Assembly: GCA_024401215.1 (NCBI GenBank)
Contig: JAKSLL010000005.1
Coordinates: forward strand, 30,387-94,386
Length of the DNA: 64,000 bases
Origin: Bacteroidaceae bacterium
GTDB lineage: Bacteria; Bacteroidota; Bacteroidia; Bacteroidales; Bacteroidaceae
Reading direction: 5' to 3'
Shown here: piece after piece, positions 17,237-25,940 of the stretch
Numbering within the stretch: position 1 is the stretch's first letter
Layout: the number at the start of each line of letters is the position of its first letter
Position numbers and translations under genes: made by a program
The notes under the pieces: generated by a model
Seen by the model: the letters and a program-made list of their open reading frames with translations, nothing else
What the model was told of the DNA's origin: nothing
The model's database searches: none

Positions 17237-18378
17237 TAAATTAATGTGGAAGCATATTGACGTGCTTCTTTATCTGTTTGTAAATAAGTTTCTAATGTTG
17301 AGTCTGTTGAGAATGGAATCTTGCGCATTGTCTGCTCTATGATTTCTGCTATTCGAGTGTATCCGATTCTGTCGTCTATGAATGCTCGATTTGCTATCTC
17401 GTTTGCAGCATTAACAATGCATGGCATGTTGCCGCCTTGATGTAATGACTCATAAGCGAGAGCGAGACAGCGGAAACGCTCTGTGTCGGGCTTCTCGAAA
17501 GTCAAGTCTTTGAGAGCAAAGAGGTCAAGTCGCTCACCATTCAGCGGCAGTCGCTTAGGGTAGCTGAAAGCGTACTGAATAGGGAGGCGCATGTCAGGTA
17601 CTCCGAGCTGCGCCTTGACAGCTCCGTCTTCAAACTGCACAGCAGAGTGTATTACTGACTGAGGATGCACAACAACCTGTATCTGTTCGGGGCTGACTCC
17701 GAATAGCCATTTTGCCTCTATTACCTCAAACCCCTTGTTCATGAGTGTTGCAGAGTCTATTGTGATTTTTGCTCCCATGTTCCATGTAGGGTGGGCAAGA
17801 GCGTCAGTCTTTGTCACATGTTTAATCTGCTCCTTGTCAAACTTGCGGAAAGGACCGCCGCTGCATGTCAGGAGAATCTTGTCGATCTTATTGCCAGGTT
17901 CCAGACATTGGAAAATTGCTGAATGTTCTGAATCGACAGGAAGGATTGGCACTTGGTATCTGTTTGCAAGATTTGTTATTAAATCTCCAGCAACAACAAG
18001 TGTCTCCTTGTTTGCCAATGCAATGGCTTTCTTTGCCTTGATAGCAGCAATTGTTGGTTTCAAGCCGGCAAAGCCTACCATTGATGCCAATACTATGTCA
18101 ACATTGTCGTCTTGTACGACTTGGCATAGAGCGTCAGCACCAGTATAGACCTTTATCAACTCGCCAGAAAGAGCGTCTTTGACCTTTCTGTAGTGCTCCT
18201 CATTTGCTATAACTACAGCTTCGGGCTTGAATTTCAGAGCTTGCTGAATGAGCAGGTCGGCATTATTGTATGCAGTAAGGACATAGGCTTCATATATGTC
18301 AGAGTGCTGCTCGATGACATCGAGTGCCTGTGTGCCAATGCTGCCTGTTGAGCCTAATATACAAATTTTCTTTTTCAT
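17236..18378 (-). CDS. dxr: 1-deoxy-D-xylulose 5-phosphate reductoisomerase
   Basis: Dxr catalyses the first committed step of the non-mevalonate isoprenoid pathway. The NADPH site GSTGSIGTQALDVI is at the N-terminus, and the metal/substrate motifs LPVDSEHSAIFQCL and IDSATLMNKGFEVIEAKWLF follow. The start was placed at MKKKICILG (18378), one base after the rimM stop, instead of seven codons upstream inside rimM. It is the middle gene of a tight rimM-dxr-rseP run. Confidence 0.96.
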   Translation of the reverse strand: MKKKICILGSTGSIGTQALDVIEQHSDIYEAYVLTAYNNADLLIQQALKFKPEAVVIANEEHYRKVKDALSGELIKVYTGADALCQVVQDDNVDIVLASMVGFAGLKPTIAAIKAKKAIALANKETLVVAGDLITNLANRYQVPILPVDSEHSAIFQCLEPGNKIDKILLTCSGGPFRKFDKEQIKHVTKTDALAHPTWNMGAKITIDSATLMNKGFEVIEAKWLFGVSPEQIQVVVHPQSVIHSAVQFEDGAVKAQLGVPDMRLPIQYAFSYPKRLPLNGERLDLFALKDLTFEKPDTERFRCLALAYESLHQGGNMPCIVNAANEIANRAFIDDRIGYTRIAEIIEQTMRKIPFSTDSTLETYLQTDKEARQYASTLI

Positions 18379-18379
18379 G

Positions 18380-18904
18380 TTATAAGTCGAGTAATCCAAG
18401 TGGGAGGTCCATAATCATGACCTTCTCTTCTTGCTTTATTTCTGAGATAAATTCCTCATGAGCAGGAATCATCACTTCTTCTCCGTTTTCCCTCTCAACG
18501 ATGAAAAGCCAGTTTTCTGTGTTGTCGTCAATGTCTGTGATAGTGCCTATGGTCTTGCCATTGTCACCGTCTATCATCTCGAAACCAATGAAGTAGTTGA
18601 GCGACACCTCGTCTTCACCGAGTTCTTCTTGATATTTCTTCTCGAAATAGACATCGCTGTTCACAAGAAACTGCACGGCCTCTGCGTTGTCAAGGTCTTC
18701 AAACTTCACTAGAGCTGTTGAGTCGCTTCTGAAACGATACTCCTCTATGAAGAAAGGCACAAGGATGCCATCAACCTCGCAGATGAGATAGTCGCTGTCA
18801 GTTGTGTCCCAAACGTCGTCCGTGAATTGAAAGTTTATCTCTCCCTTCAATCCGTGCGCTTTGGTGATTTTGCCAATCAGATATACATCTTCTTTCTTAA
18901 TCAT
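18380..18904 (-). CDS. rimM: 16S rRNA processing protein RimM
   Basis: RimM assists maturation of the 30S ribosomal head domain. The 174-residue protein starts with the RimM N-terminal barrel motif IGKITKAHGLKGEINFQFT and ends with a PRC-barrel domain (NWLFIVERENGEEVMIPAHE, then VMIDLPLGLL-like end MIMDLPLGLLDL). It is separated from murA by repeat R copy 3, so rimM-dxr-rseP may have their own promoter despite the conserved gene order. Confidence 0.95.
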   Translation of the reverse strand: MIKKEDVYLIGKITKAHGLKGEINFQFTDDVWDTTDSDYLICEVDGILVPFFIEEYRFRSDSTALVKFEDLDNAEAVQFLVNSDVYFEKKYQEELGEDEVSLNYFIGFEMIDGDNGKTIGTITDIDDNTENWLFIVERENGEEVMIPAHEEFISEIKQEEKVMIMDLPLGLLDL

Positions 18905-18911
18905 AAATTAC

Positions 18912-19076
18912 TTTATTCAACTTTTGCAAGTTTCAACTTGCTCGTTTTGGGGAGTGAAAGAGGAATTATCGCTTCGCTCGGAATAAAAGAGACGTTTGCC
19001 ATATACGGACATTTGTCACATTAACAACCCATGAACTTCTCTTTAACCACCCTTTAACTCCACCACATGTGGTTGC
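18912..19076. repeat. Dispersed intergenic repeat R, copy 3 (extended form)
   Basis: The core agagacgtttgccatatacg followed by gacatttgtcacattaac lies at 18988-19025. The left part gaggaattatcgcttcgctc and the right part accctttaactccacc match copy 2 at 10258-10378. It fills the murA-rimM spacer and ends with a small ccacatgtgg palindrome. Confidence 0.75.
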
Positions 19077-19082
19077 AGAGTT

Positions 19083-20387
19083 TTATATTCTCTTTATCAC
19101 AGCTCCGAGTGCGGTGAGTCGTCCTTCTATGTCTTCGTATCCACGGTCAATCTGCTCGATATTGCTTATCTTGCTTTCGCCCTTTGCCGACATTGCGGCA
19201 ATGAGCAGGGCGATACCAGCACGGATGTCTGGGCTTGACATGCGCGAACCTCTAAGCTGCAGACGATTGTCGTGACCGTTCACCACAGCTCGGTGCGGGT
19301 CACATAAAATTATCTGTGCGCCCATGTCGATAAGCTTGTCAACAAAGAAAAGACGGCTTTCAAACATTTTCTGATGGATTAGCACGCTTCCTTTTGCCTG
19401 AGTGGCAACAACAAGCATGACACTGAGGAGGTCAGGCGTGAGGCCTGGCCATGGGGCGTCGCTGATAGACATGATGCTGCCGTCCATAAATGACGCAACC
19501 TCATAATGTTCATGTTCAGGAATGTGAATGTCATCACCTATGCGCTCGATTTTTATTCCGAGGCGTGCGAACATATTTGGTATGATGCCAAGATTGTCGA
19601 AGCTGACATTCTTGATTGTGATGTCGCTACCTGTCATTGCTGCCATTCCAATAAAAGAACCGACTTCAATCATATCTGGTAGAATTGTATGCTCTGTGCC
19701 GTGCAGCTCCTCCACGCCTTCAATGGTGAGGAGGTTAGAGCCTACTCCGGAAATCTTTGCTCCCATGGAGTTCAGCATTTTGCAGAGTTGCTGTATGTAA
19801 GGTTCGCATGCTGCATTGTAAATCGTTGTGGTGCCTTTTGCCAGCACAGCTGTCATGACGATATTTGCAGTACCAGTGACAGAAGCCTCATCAAGCAGGA
19901 TGTATTTGCCTTTGAGTTCTGTTGCGTCTATTTCATATACTCCGCAGTTGCTGTTGTAATTGAACTTCGCTCCAAGTTCCTGTATGCCGAGGAAGTGGGT
20001 GTCAAGTCTTCTTCTGCCTATCTGGTCGCCTCCTGGCTTTGCCACGCATGCCTTGTGGAATCTTCCAAGCAGAGGACCGAGAGTCAGGATGCTGCCTCGA
20101 AGAGCAGAGCATTGCTTTACAAACTCCTGGCTGCCAAGGTAGTCGATGTCAAGTTCGTCAGCCTGAAACTTATAGTTGTGAGAGTTGAGTTTTGTGACCT
20201 TCACTCCCATATTGTTGAGCAGCTTGATGAGATTGTTGACATCAAGAATGTTTGGTACATTCTTCATCACCACAGGCTCTGCTGTGAGCAGTATTGCGCT
20301 TATCACCTCAAGGGCTTCGTTCTTTGCTCCTTGAGGAGTAATCTCTCCATGCAGTTTATGACCGCCTTCTATTATAAATGAAGCCAT
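19083..20387 (-). CDS. murA: UDP-N-acetylglucosamine 1-carboxyvinyltransferase
   Basis: MurA transfers enolpyruvate to UDP-GlcNAc, the first committed step of peptidoglycan synthesis. The 434-residue protein shows the family pattern from GGHKLHGEITPQGAKNEAL to GRLTALGAVIKRI. The active-site loop reads KPGGDQIGRRRLDTH: the residue that is cysteine in most MurA enzymes (Cys115 in E. coli) is Asp121 here, encoded by GAC at 20025-20027. That change is known to keep activity while blocking fosfomycin alkylation. It follows the DUF4290 gene by 5 bp. Confidence 0.96.
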   Translation of the reverse strand: MASFIIEGGHKLHGEITPQGAKNEALEVISAILLTAEPVVMKNVPNILDVNNLIKLLNNMGVKVTKLNSHNYKFQADELDIDYLGSQEFVKQCSALRGSILTLGPLLGRFHKACVAKPGGDQIGRRRLDTHFLGIQELGAKFNYNSNCGVYEIDATELKGKYILLDEASVTGTANIVMTAVLAKGTTTIYNAACEPYIQQLCKMLNSMGAKISGVGSNLLTIEGVEELHGTEHTILPDMIEVGSFIGMAAMTGSDITIKNVSFDNLGIIPNMFARLGIKIERIGDDIHIPEHEHYEVASFMDGSIMSISDAPWPGLTPDLLSVMLVVATQAKGSVLIHQKMFESRLFFVDKLIDMGAQIILCDPHRAVVNGHDNRLQLRGSRMSSPDIRAGIALLIAAMSAKGESKISNIEQIDRGYEDIEGRLTALGAVIKRI

Positions 20388-20392
20388 AATCG

Positions 20393-20992
20393 TTACTTCT
20401 TTTTCTTTTTCTTCAAACTTGTTGAAATACGTGTGCTGAGAAGTTCGCCATCGCTGATGAGTGGCTGATTGAGAGTGTCAATGTTCACCCTTCCGTCTGT
20501 GTACTTGGCAAGGTCATCAACAACCTTCTCGTCGCTCATCGAGTCTGTGCTCCAGTTGCACAGGTCTCTCTTCATCTGGTTGGCAAGAAGTAAAGACAAT
20601 TCATCGCGGTCCTTGTCTGCTTTCATTGTGGCAAGATGTTCGGCGAACATCTCCACAATAGAGCCGTAGTTGCGCTTATGTATGTTACGCTTAACGTAAG
20701 GTATTCTTTCTGGGCGCGCATTGACTTGCTCTTGTGTCTCAATTTCCACAGGGTAGTCGATGTCAAGCTTGTATTGAGAGATTGCAGCAAGATGGTTCCA
20801 TAGTTTTTTCTGATAGTCCTCTTCTTTCTCGTCATCCTGTACAGGCACTATAGACATTATTTTTACTATAGTTTTTGCACAGCGAAGGCGCTCCTCTCTG
20901 TCCTCTATTGTAAGACAATAATTTACCATCTGCTGAACACTTCTTCCATATTCAGGCATTTGGAGTTTGTCTCTTTGTGTATTATAATCCAT
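20393..20992 (-). CDS. DUF4290 family protein
   Basis: The 199-residue protein begins MDYNTQRDKLQMPEYGRSVQ, the recognisable start of DUF4290, a family restricted to Bacteroidetes. No catalytic motif, signal peptide or membrane helix is visible, so it is probably a cytoplasmic helical protein. It ends with a lysine-rich run. Genes of this family are regularly found directly upstream of murA, as here with 5 bp between them, which suggests a link to envelope synthesis, but the function is unknown. Confidence 0.88.
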   Translation of the reverse strand: MDYNTQRDKLQMPEYGRSVQQMVNYCLTIEDREERLRCAKTIVKIMSIVPVQDDEKEEDYQKKLWNHLAAISQYKLDIDYPVEIETQEQVNARPERIPYVKRNIHKRNYGSIVEMFAEHLATMKADKDRDELSLLLANQMKRDLCNWSTDSMSDEKVVDDLAKYTDGRVNIDTLNQPLISDGELLSTRISTSLKKKKKK

Positions 20993-21196
20993 AAGATATT
21001 ATTATGTTCATAGTTACGCACTTTGCAATTTCTACCTTTCGATAGTATTGTATTGTTGGCAGATAGCATTATCTGTAGATATGCTTCACGTTTAGTGCGA
21101 CGATATGTATGTGTTTTGCTATGTTATGTAACGTGTGAGAAAATGTTAACGAACTTGCACGCTACGAATAATTATAAGTTATTTTATCCTTGTCAC

Positions 21197-21919
21197 TTAA
21201 ATGAGTTTTTTAGCAACAGTGGCTTGAAACTCCTTCAGATAGTTTGGTTCGAAATAAGCCACATCCTCAAATTCGTCACGAAGGAATTTCATCTCTGCCA
21301 ATGGTGCCATGTTCTTTGCGAGAAGTTTGACATTGTCAAGGAAATGTGCATTAGGATGCTTTATGACGCTTTTGCACTTTTCTGCACCATTGCCGAAGAA
21401 GTATATCGGATGCTTGTCGAGGTGTTCTTTGAATGACATCTCGTCAATAACAACAGGTGCGATGTCCTTCTCTGGCTTGAGGGCTCGAGTGTAGAGGGCG
21501 CAATACACTTCCATTCTGCGAGCGTCGAGCATAGGGCAGAGCAGGGCGTCTTCAGGAAGGTCGTCGTGCACAAGTAGCACAGGCACACAAAGAATCTTCA
21601 AAGTTGGTACGGAAATAAGTTTAAGATTACGAGCGTATGCCACACCCTTGGCCATAGACACACCAATGCGCAAACCTGTGTAGCTACCAGGGCCTTCGCT
21701 GATAGATACTGCGTCGAATGGTATGGCGTGATTGTCTGTGAATGAAATGGCCTCGTCAACCATTACACCAAGTTGTTGTGAGTGATTGCTTGTTCTCTGC
21801 TTGCCAGTCTCATTCTCTAAATTTTCAAGATTGTCTGTCTGGAAAATTGTAGCACCGTCCTGACTTACGGCAACACTGCAAATGTCTGTTGCTGTTTCTA
21901 TATGTAATATTACCGACAT
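21197..21919 (-). CDS. tsaB: tRNA threonylcarbamoyladenosine synthesis protein TsaB
   Basis: TsaB is the scaffold partner of TsaD in making t6A37 of ANN-decoding tRNAs. The 240-residue protein opens with MSVILHIETATDICSVAVSQ, an ASKHA-fold phosphate-loop strand, and contains DAVSISEGPGSYTGLRIGVS, the most conserved TsaB motif. It lacks the metal-binding histidines of TsaD, as expected. A TACATTTG box is seen on the minus strand at 21952-21959, just upstream, although its -33 partner is weak. Confidence 0.95.
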   Translation of the reverse strand: MSVILHIETATDICSVAVSQDGATIFQTDNLENLENETGKQRTSNHSQQLGVMVDEAISFTDNHAIPFDAVSISEGPGSYTGLRIGVSMAKGVAYARNLKLISVPTLKILCVPVLLVHDDLPEDALLCPMLDARRMEVYCALYTRALKPEKDIAPVVIDEMSFKEHLDKHPIYFFGNGAEKCKSVIKHPNAHFLDNVKLLAKNMAPLAEMKFLRDEFEDVAYFEPNYLKEFQATVAKKLI

Positions 21920-21979
21920 GATTCTGTCTTATATTTGTCTTATTTATAATGCAAATGTACGAATTATATTCTAATTGTC

Positions 21980-22009
21980 TTGATTTCAAATGTAAAATTA
22001 TTACTTTTG
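21980..22009 (+). promoter_or_regulatory. Bacteroidetes-type promoter of yicC-gmk
   Basis: TTG at 21980-21982 and TACTTTTG at 22002-22009 are 19 bp apart, matching the TTG/TAnnTTTG promoter of Bacteroidetes. The leader to yicC would be about 60 nt. Confidence 0.65.
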
Positions 22010-22073
22010 TATCGCAATTTAAGTTTTGATGGCTTAAAAACAACAAAACAAAGAACAAAAAAACTTAATAACA

Positions 22074-22964
22074 ATGATACATTCAATGACAGGCTACGGC
22101 AAATGTGTCGTAGAATTTAATGGGAAAAAAATCCATGCAGAGTTGAAATCTCTCAACAGCAAGGCTCTTGACCTCAATACTCGTATTGCTCCTATCTATC
22201 GTGAGAAGGAGATGGAAATCCGTCAGCTCATACAGCAGAATCTTGAACGAGGCAAAGTGGATTTCGTGCTTTGGGTCGAGAAAGAAAATTGTGCCTCTGC
22301 TTCGTCTATCAATACAGAACTTGCTGCAGAGTATTTCCGCCAGATAAAAGAGACATCCAGTATCCTCGGTCTTGATATGAGCGGATCAAATGATGCAAAA
22401 GACTGGATGCATGTTATCCTTCGTATGCCTGATATCATGACTCACTCTGAAATAGAGGAGCTCACTTCTGAGGAGTGGAGCGAGGCTCGCAAGGCTGTTG
22501 ATGGAGCCATTGCAGAACTCATGGAATTCCGCAAGCAGGAGGGACTGGCACTTGCTAAAAAGTTCCAGCAGAATATCGACAACATCCGCACTCTCCTTGC
22601 TTCTATCGAACCATTCGAGAAAGAAAGAACAGAAAAGATTCGCCAGCGAATAATCGATGCTTTGGAACAGAATGTAGGCACAGATTATGATAAGAACCGT
22701 CTCGAACAGGAGATGATTTATTACATCGAAAAGCTTGACATCAATGAGGAAAAACAACGCCTGACAAACCACCTTCTTTATTTTGTTGAGACAATGAATG
22801 AAGGCACTGGACAGGGCAAGAAACTTGGCTTCATAGCACAAGAGATGGGACGTGAAATCAATACTACAGGTTCTAAGTCTAATCAGGCTGAAATGCAGAA
22901 CATTGTGGTTAAGATGAAGGATGAACTTGAACAGATAAAGGAGCAAGTTTTGAATGTAATGTAA
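22074..22964 (+). CDS. yicC: YicC/YloC-family endoribonuclease
   Basis: The 296-residue protein starts with IHSMTGYGKCVVEFNGKKI and ends with TGSKSNQAEMQNIVVKMKDE, the two conserved ends of the YicC family, with the DUF1732 domain at the C-terminus (about residues 210-296). Family members are oligomeric endoribonucleases that act on small RNAs or mRNA in other bacteria. gmk follows 29 bp downstream, a pairing common in many phyla, so the two are likely cotranscribed from the promoter at 21980. Confidence 0.93.
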   Translation: MIHSMTGYGKCVVEFNGKKIHAELKSLNSKALDLNTRIAPIYREKEMEIRQLIQQNLERGKVDFVLWVEKENCASASSINTELAAEYFRQIKETSSILGLDMSGSNDAKDWMHVILRMPDIMTHSEIEELTSEEWSEARKAVDGAIAELMEFRKQEGLALAKKFQQNIDNIRTLLASIEPFEKERTEKIRQRIIDALEQNVGTDYDKNRLEQEMIYYIEKLDINEEKQRLTNHLLYFVETMNEGTGQGKKLGFIAQEMGREINTTGSKSNQAEMQNIVVKMKDELEQIKEQVLNVM

Positions 22965-22993
22965 TCTTTAATACAGTAGTAAATGAAATAAAG

Positions 22994-23611
22994 ATGAAAG
23001 AGGGTAAACTTATAATTTTTGCTGCCCCAAGCGGTAGTGGCAAATCAACAATTATAAATTATATAATGGATGTCTTCAATGGTGAGGATTCTGAAGATGA
23101 ATCACTAAACGAAGAAGAGGGAAGTTCAAAACTTTGTTTTTCAATATCTGCTACTTCACGCGCACCTCGTGGCACAGAAAAGAATGGTGTTGAGTATTTC
23201 TTCCTCACTCCAGAAGAGTTTCGTCAGCGTATAGCGAATAACGAATTCTTAGAGTATGAAGAAGTCTATACAGACAAGTTTTATGGTACTTTGAAGTCTC
23301 AGGTTGACAAGCAACTTTCTGAAGGTGATAATGTGGTGTTTGATGTGGATGTGCATGGCGCAATGAATATAAAGCAGGCCTATGGCAAGCGTGCTTTGAG
23401 CATCTTCATTCAGCCACCAAGCATTGAGGAACTTCGCAGACGTCTCGAAGGTCGTGGAACAGATGCACCAGAGGTTATAGAACAGCGTATAGCTCGTGCA
23501 GAATATGAACTATCCTTTGCTGACAAATTTGATGAAGTTGTCGTTAATGATAATCTTGAGGTTGCTCAGGTGGAAGTGGAATCTATCATTGAGGATTTCC
23601 TTGACGAATAA
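22994..23611 (+). CDS. gmk: Guanylate kinase with an acidic insertion
   Basis: Gmk phosphorylates GMP to GDP. The P-loop APSGSGKSTI is at residues 11-20, and the GMP-binding region SATSRAPRGTEKNGVEYFFL is intact, as is the Gmk-typical SQVDKQLSEGDNVVFDVDVHG. Between the first helix and the GMP domain, residues 31-46 (EDSEDESLNEEEGSSK) form a strongly acidic insertion that other guanylate kinases lack at this spot. All catalytic parts are present, so the enzyme should be active. A strong terminator follows 66 bp downstream. Confidence 0.95.
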   Translation: MKEGKLIIFAAPSGSGKSTIINYIMDVFNGEDSEDESLNEEEGSSKLCFSISATSRAPRGTEKNGVEYFFLTPEEFRQRIANNEFLEYEEVYTDKFYGTLKSQVDKQLSEGDNVVFDVDVHGAMNIKQAYGKRALSIFIQPPSIEELRRRLEGRGTDAPEVIEQRIARAEYELSFADKFDEVVVNDNLEVAQVEVESIIEDFLDE

Positions 23612-23677
23612 TTGACTAAGAGTTAGATAGCATTATTCATACTGTTATTGATTGTGAGTAATGCTAAATTGGTAATT

Positions 23678-23733
23678 GCCGTTTTTAGAGTGTGATTTTA
23701 TCAATCAATTGACACTCTGAAAACGGCTTTTTT
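23678..23733 (+). terminator. Intrinsic terminator after gmk
   Basis: A long stem pairs gccgtttttagagtgt with acactctgaaaacggc, followed by tttttt. It ends the yicC-gmk unit. Confidence 0.9.
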
Positions 23734-24181
23734 GTGTCCAATTGACATCGCCTTTTCATGTGATGTGAATACGTATATTGTGCTCTAAAAACAACACGAG
23801 CTAAGCATCAGATGCTTTCGCTCGTCAAGTATAGATGGTCTGCCTCGTCAAGCATCAATACTTGAAAAGGCATAGTTACTGGTGGTTGCTTCGTGTGTTT
23901 TATATATGTTGTAGTTGCTTGACGTTGAGGTCTTCGAGCTAACGTGTGTTTGCCTCACGAAAATGATACAATTTCTTTGTAACTATCAAATATCGTTGCT
24001 TCTTTATCCCAACAAAGCTAACTTGCGTTGTGGGGTAAAGCTACTTTGCTTTGCGGAAGAAAGCTATCTTATAACTCTCCTTTTGAGATTGCCCCCATAC
24101 TAATGACGGAAATAAAAACAAAGTAATGTGCAGAACTTGACTTTCTGAGTGTTTCTGTTCAATAAAAAACACCTAATCATG
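23734..24181. other. Gene-free stretch with a dispersed repeat
   Basis: No credible gene is seen. Positions 23782-23820 hold tctaaaaacaacacgagcta plus agcatcagatgctttcg, a near match to the reverse complement of 59498-59540. A loose pair of tcgtcaag motifs occurs at about 23822 and 23847. Near 24020-24060 the sequence ggtaaagctactttgctttg resembles the 23-bp tandem units at 59446-59514. Confidence 0.55.
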
Positions 24182-24210
24182 TTGTTGTCTATTAATTTTT
24201 ATTACTTTTG
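24182..24210 (+). promoter_or_regulatory. Bacteroidetes-type promoter of the C11 protease gene
   Basis: TTG at 24182-24184 and TACTTTTG at 24203-24210 are about 18 bp apart; a second TTG three bases later gives an alternative spacing. A further TATCTTTG at 24277-24284 touches the start codon and would give a nearly leaderless transcript. Confidence 0.55.
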
Positions 24211-24285
24211 TACTTGTTATCGTATCATAACGAGGAAACAAAATTTAGGAGTTTTCAATACAGTTGATAGTTATCTTATCTTTGA

Positions 24286-25563
24286 ATGATGAAAAAGCTG
24301 ACTTCATATCTACTTTTAGTAATTATTCTTTTTGTGGTATCTTCTTGCGAAAAGGATGAAATAATGCCTGAGAAACTAAATGACAATTCACGTGTTGTAA
24401 TGATTTATATGGTGGCAGAGAATAGCCTCGGTATTGGTTCTAATTTTGACAAAGATGATATAATAGAAGTGTTGGGTGGGGCGAAATTCATGGCTGATGA
24501 TGAAAAAATTGTGCTTTATCTGGATGATGCAAACAATCCTGCCATCTACACCATTACCAATAAAACTGAAGCTACTTCATTTTCGGAATTAACTCCAGAT
24601 TATTCATACTTAGAAAACCGGAACTCTGCTTCTGGCGAAATGTTGACAGAATTTTTAGATTATGTCAAGACAAACCATTCGGCAGACTCATACGGAATAG
24701 TGCTCTGGTCGCATGCGTCGGGCTGGATTCCATCTGACTATGATGGAGATTATCTGGCTTTCTCAAAAAAAGTTAATAGATCTTTTGGTATAGATAAAGG
24801 AGGGAATTTTGGGTATAATAGTGGGAATAAGATGAGTATTGGTGAACTTCGTGATGCTCTGCGTGGTTTCGGTACAAAAATGGAATTCATTATGTTCGAC
24901 TGCTGTTTCATGCAGTGTGTTGAGGTTGATTATGAACTAAGAGATCTGACAAAATATATAGTGGGTTCAGCAGCAGAAATACCAGCACCAGGTGCAAATT
25001 ATACTACGCTTGTACCAGCTATGTTCTCAAAAGACAACTATGCTGCAGAAATGCCGCTGGCATATTATAATGCTTATACATCAGATGAAGTGTATGGTGC
25101 GTTAATTTCTACTGTCGACTGCAGCAAACTCGAAGCATTGATGGCAGCCACTCAAAATGTGCTCATAATGCATAATGACGAATTGCTCAATATGTCATAC
25201 ATAGAAGTTCTGAACTATTTTGACTATGATAAATGTAGATCTTATAATGCTGTTTACCCTGATTTCTATGATATGAATGGTATATTCAAGAAATTACTTC
25301 CGGAAAATGAATATAAGACTTGGAAGCAATATTTTGACGATGCTGTACCGTTTTCTTGTGCAACTGATTTTTGGAAGTCTGATTATATGCCCCCCCAATC
25401 TAATAAAGTTGATCACGAGCAGTATGGAGGTGTAAGCATGTATGTGCCTTTGACAAAATACACTATTGGGTATTATGCCCCCAAAAATCAGTTCTTCACT
25501 GATGGCTATTACTATTCACAATGGTGCAAGGATGTTTGGAAAGATACTACAAAATCAATGTGA
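24286..25563 (+). CDS. Clostripain-related (C11) cysteine protease lipoprotein
   Basis: A lipoprotein signal ends at the lipobox VVSSC with Cys21. The next residues EKDE fit the surface-export signal K-(D/E)2 described for Bacteroidetes lipoproteins, so the mature protein may face outward. The protease part has the catalytic His in VLWSHASGW (about residue 144) and the Cys in MFDCCFMQCVEV (about 205), with VVMIYMVAENSL at the start of the domain, all typical of peptidase family C11. C11 enzymes cut after basic residues and may self-activate. The ATG at 24289 is an equal alternative start. Target unknown. Confidence 0.88.
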   Translation: MMKKLTSYLLLVIILFVVSSCEKDEIMPEKLNDNSRVVMIYMVAENSLGIGSNFDKDDIIEVLGGAKFMADDEKIVLYLDDANNPAIYTITNKTEATSFSELTPDYSYLENRNSASGEMLTEFLDYVKTNHSADSYGIVLWSHASGWIPSDYDGDYLAFSKKVNRSFGIDKGGNFGYNSGNKMSIGELRDALRGFGTKMEFIMFDCCFMQCVEVDYELRDLTKYIVGSAAEIPAPGANYTTLVPAMFSKDNYAAEMPLAYYNAYTSDEVYGALISTVDCSKLEALMAATQNVLIMHNDELLNMSYIEVLNYFDYDKCRSYNAVYPDFYDMNGIFKKLLPENEYKTWKQYFDDAVPFSCATDFWKSDYMPPQSNKVDHEQYGGVSMYVPLTKYTIGYYAPKNQFFTDGYYYSQWCKDVWKDTTKSM

Positions 25564-25567
25564 CAAA

Positions 25568-25939
25568 TTATTGTCCAATAATGTTTCTTATAATAAACCA
25601 GGCAAAATATAAAATGATGAATGCTATGATTGTATATCGGCTCCAAAGCCATTTGCGTAAGAGGCTTTTTAGGTTGCAGTTGGGTAAGAGCCATTCAATA
25701 AAGAGCAGGATGAAATAGGGTAGGCTTATTGTAAGAAAGATATTGTAGGAGAAAGCCTCTGTGATTCTTCCGTTTAGCAAGGCATGAAGGAAGCGCTGTG
25801 AACCGCACGACGGGCAATCAAGCCCTGTCAGCATTTTCACTGGGCATTTAGGAACATAAATAGATGTGACAGGATCAACAAAAAAATATATTGTTCCTGT
25901 CACAATTATTATGCTTATGATTTTCAGAAGTTTTTTCAA
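25568..25939 (-). CDS. DUF2752 membrane protein
   Basis: The 123-residue protein has about three membrane helices and the DUF2752 signature CPVKMLTGLDCPSCGSQR near residues 32-49, with three cysteines placed CX9CX2C. Bacterial members have no known function. Its start lies one base from the stop of the upstream GYF_2/CD225 gene, so the two are cotranscribed. Its stop is only 4 bp from the convergent C11 gene. Confidence 0.85.
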   Translation of the reverse strand: MKKLLKIISIIIVTGTIYFFVDPVTSIYVPKCPVKMLTGLDCPSCGSQRFLHALLNGRITEAFSYNIFLTISLPYFILLFIEWLLPNCNLKSLLRKWLWSRYTIIAFIILYFAWFIIRNIIGQ

Positions 25940-25940
25940 G

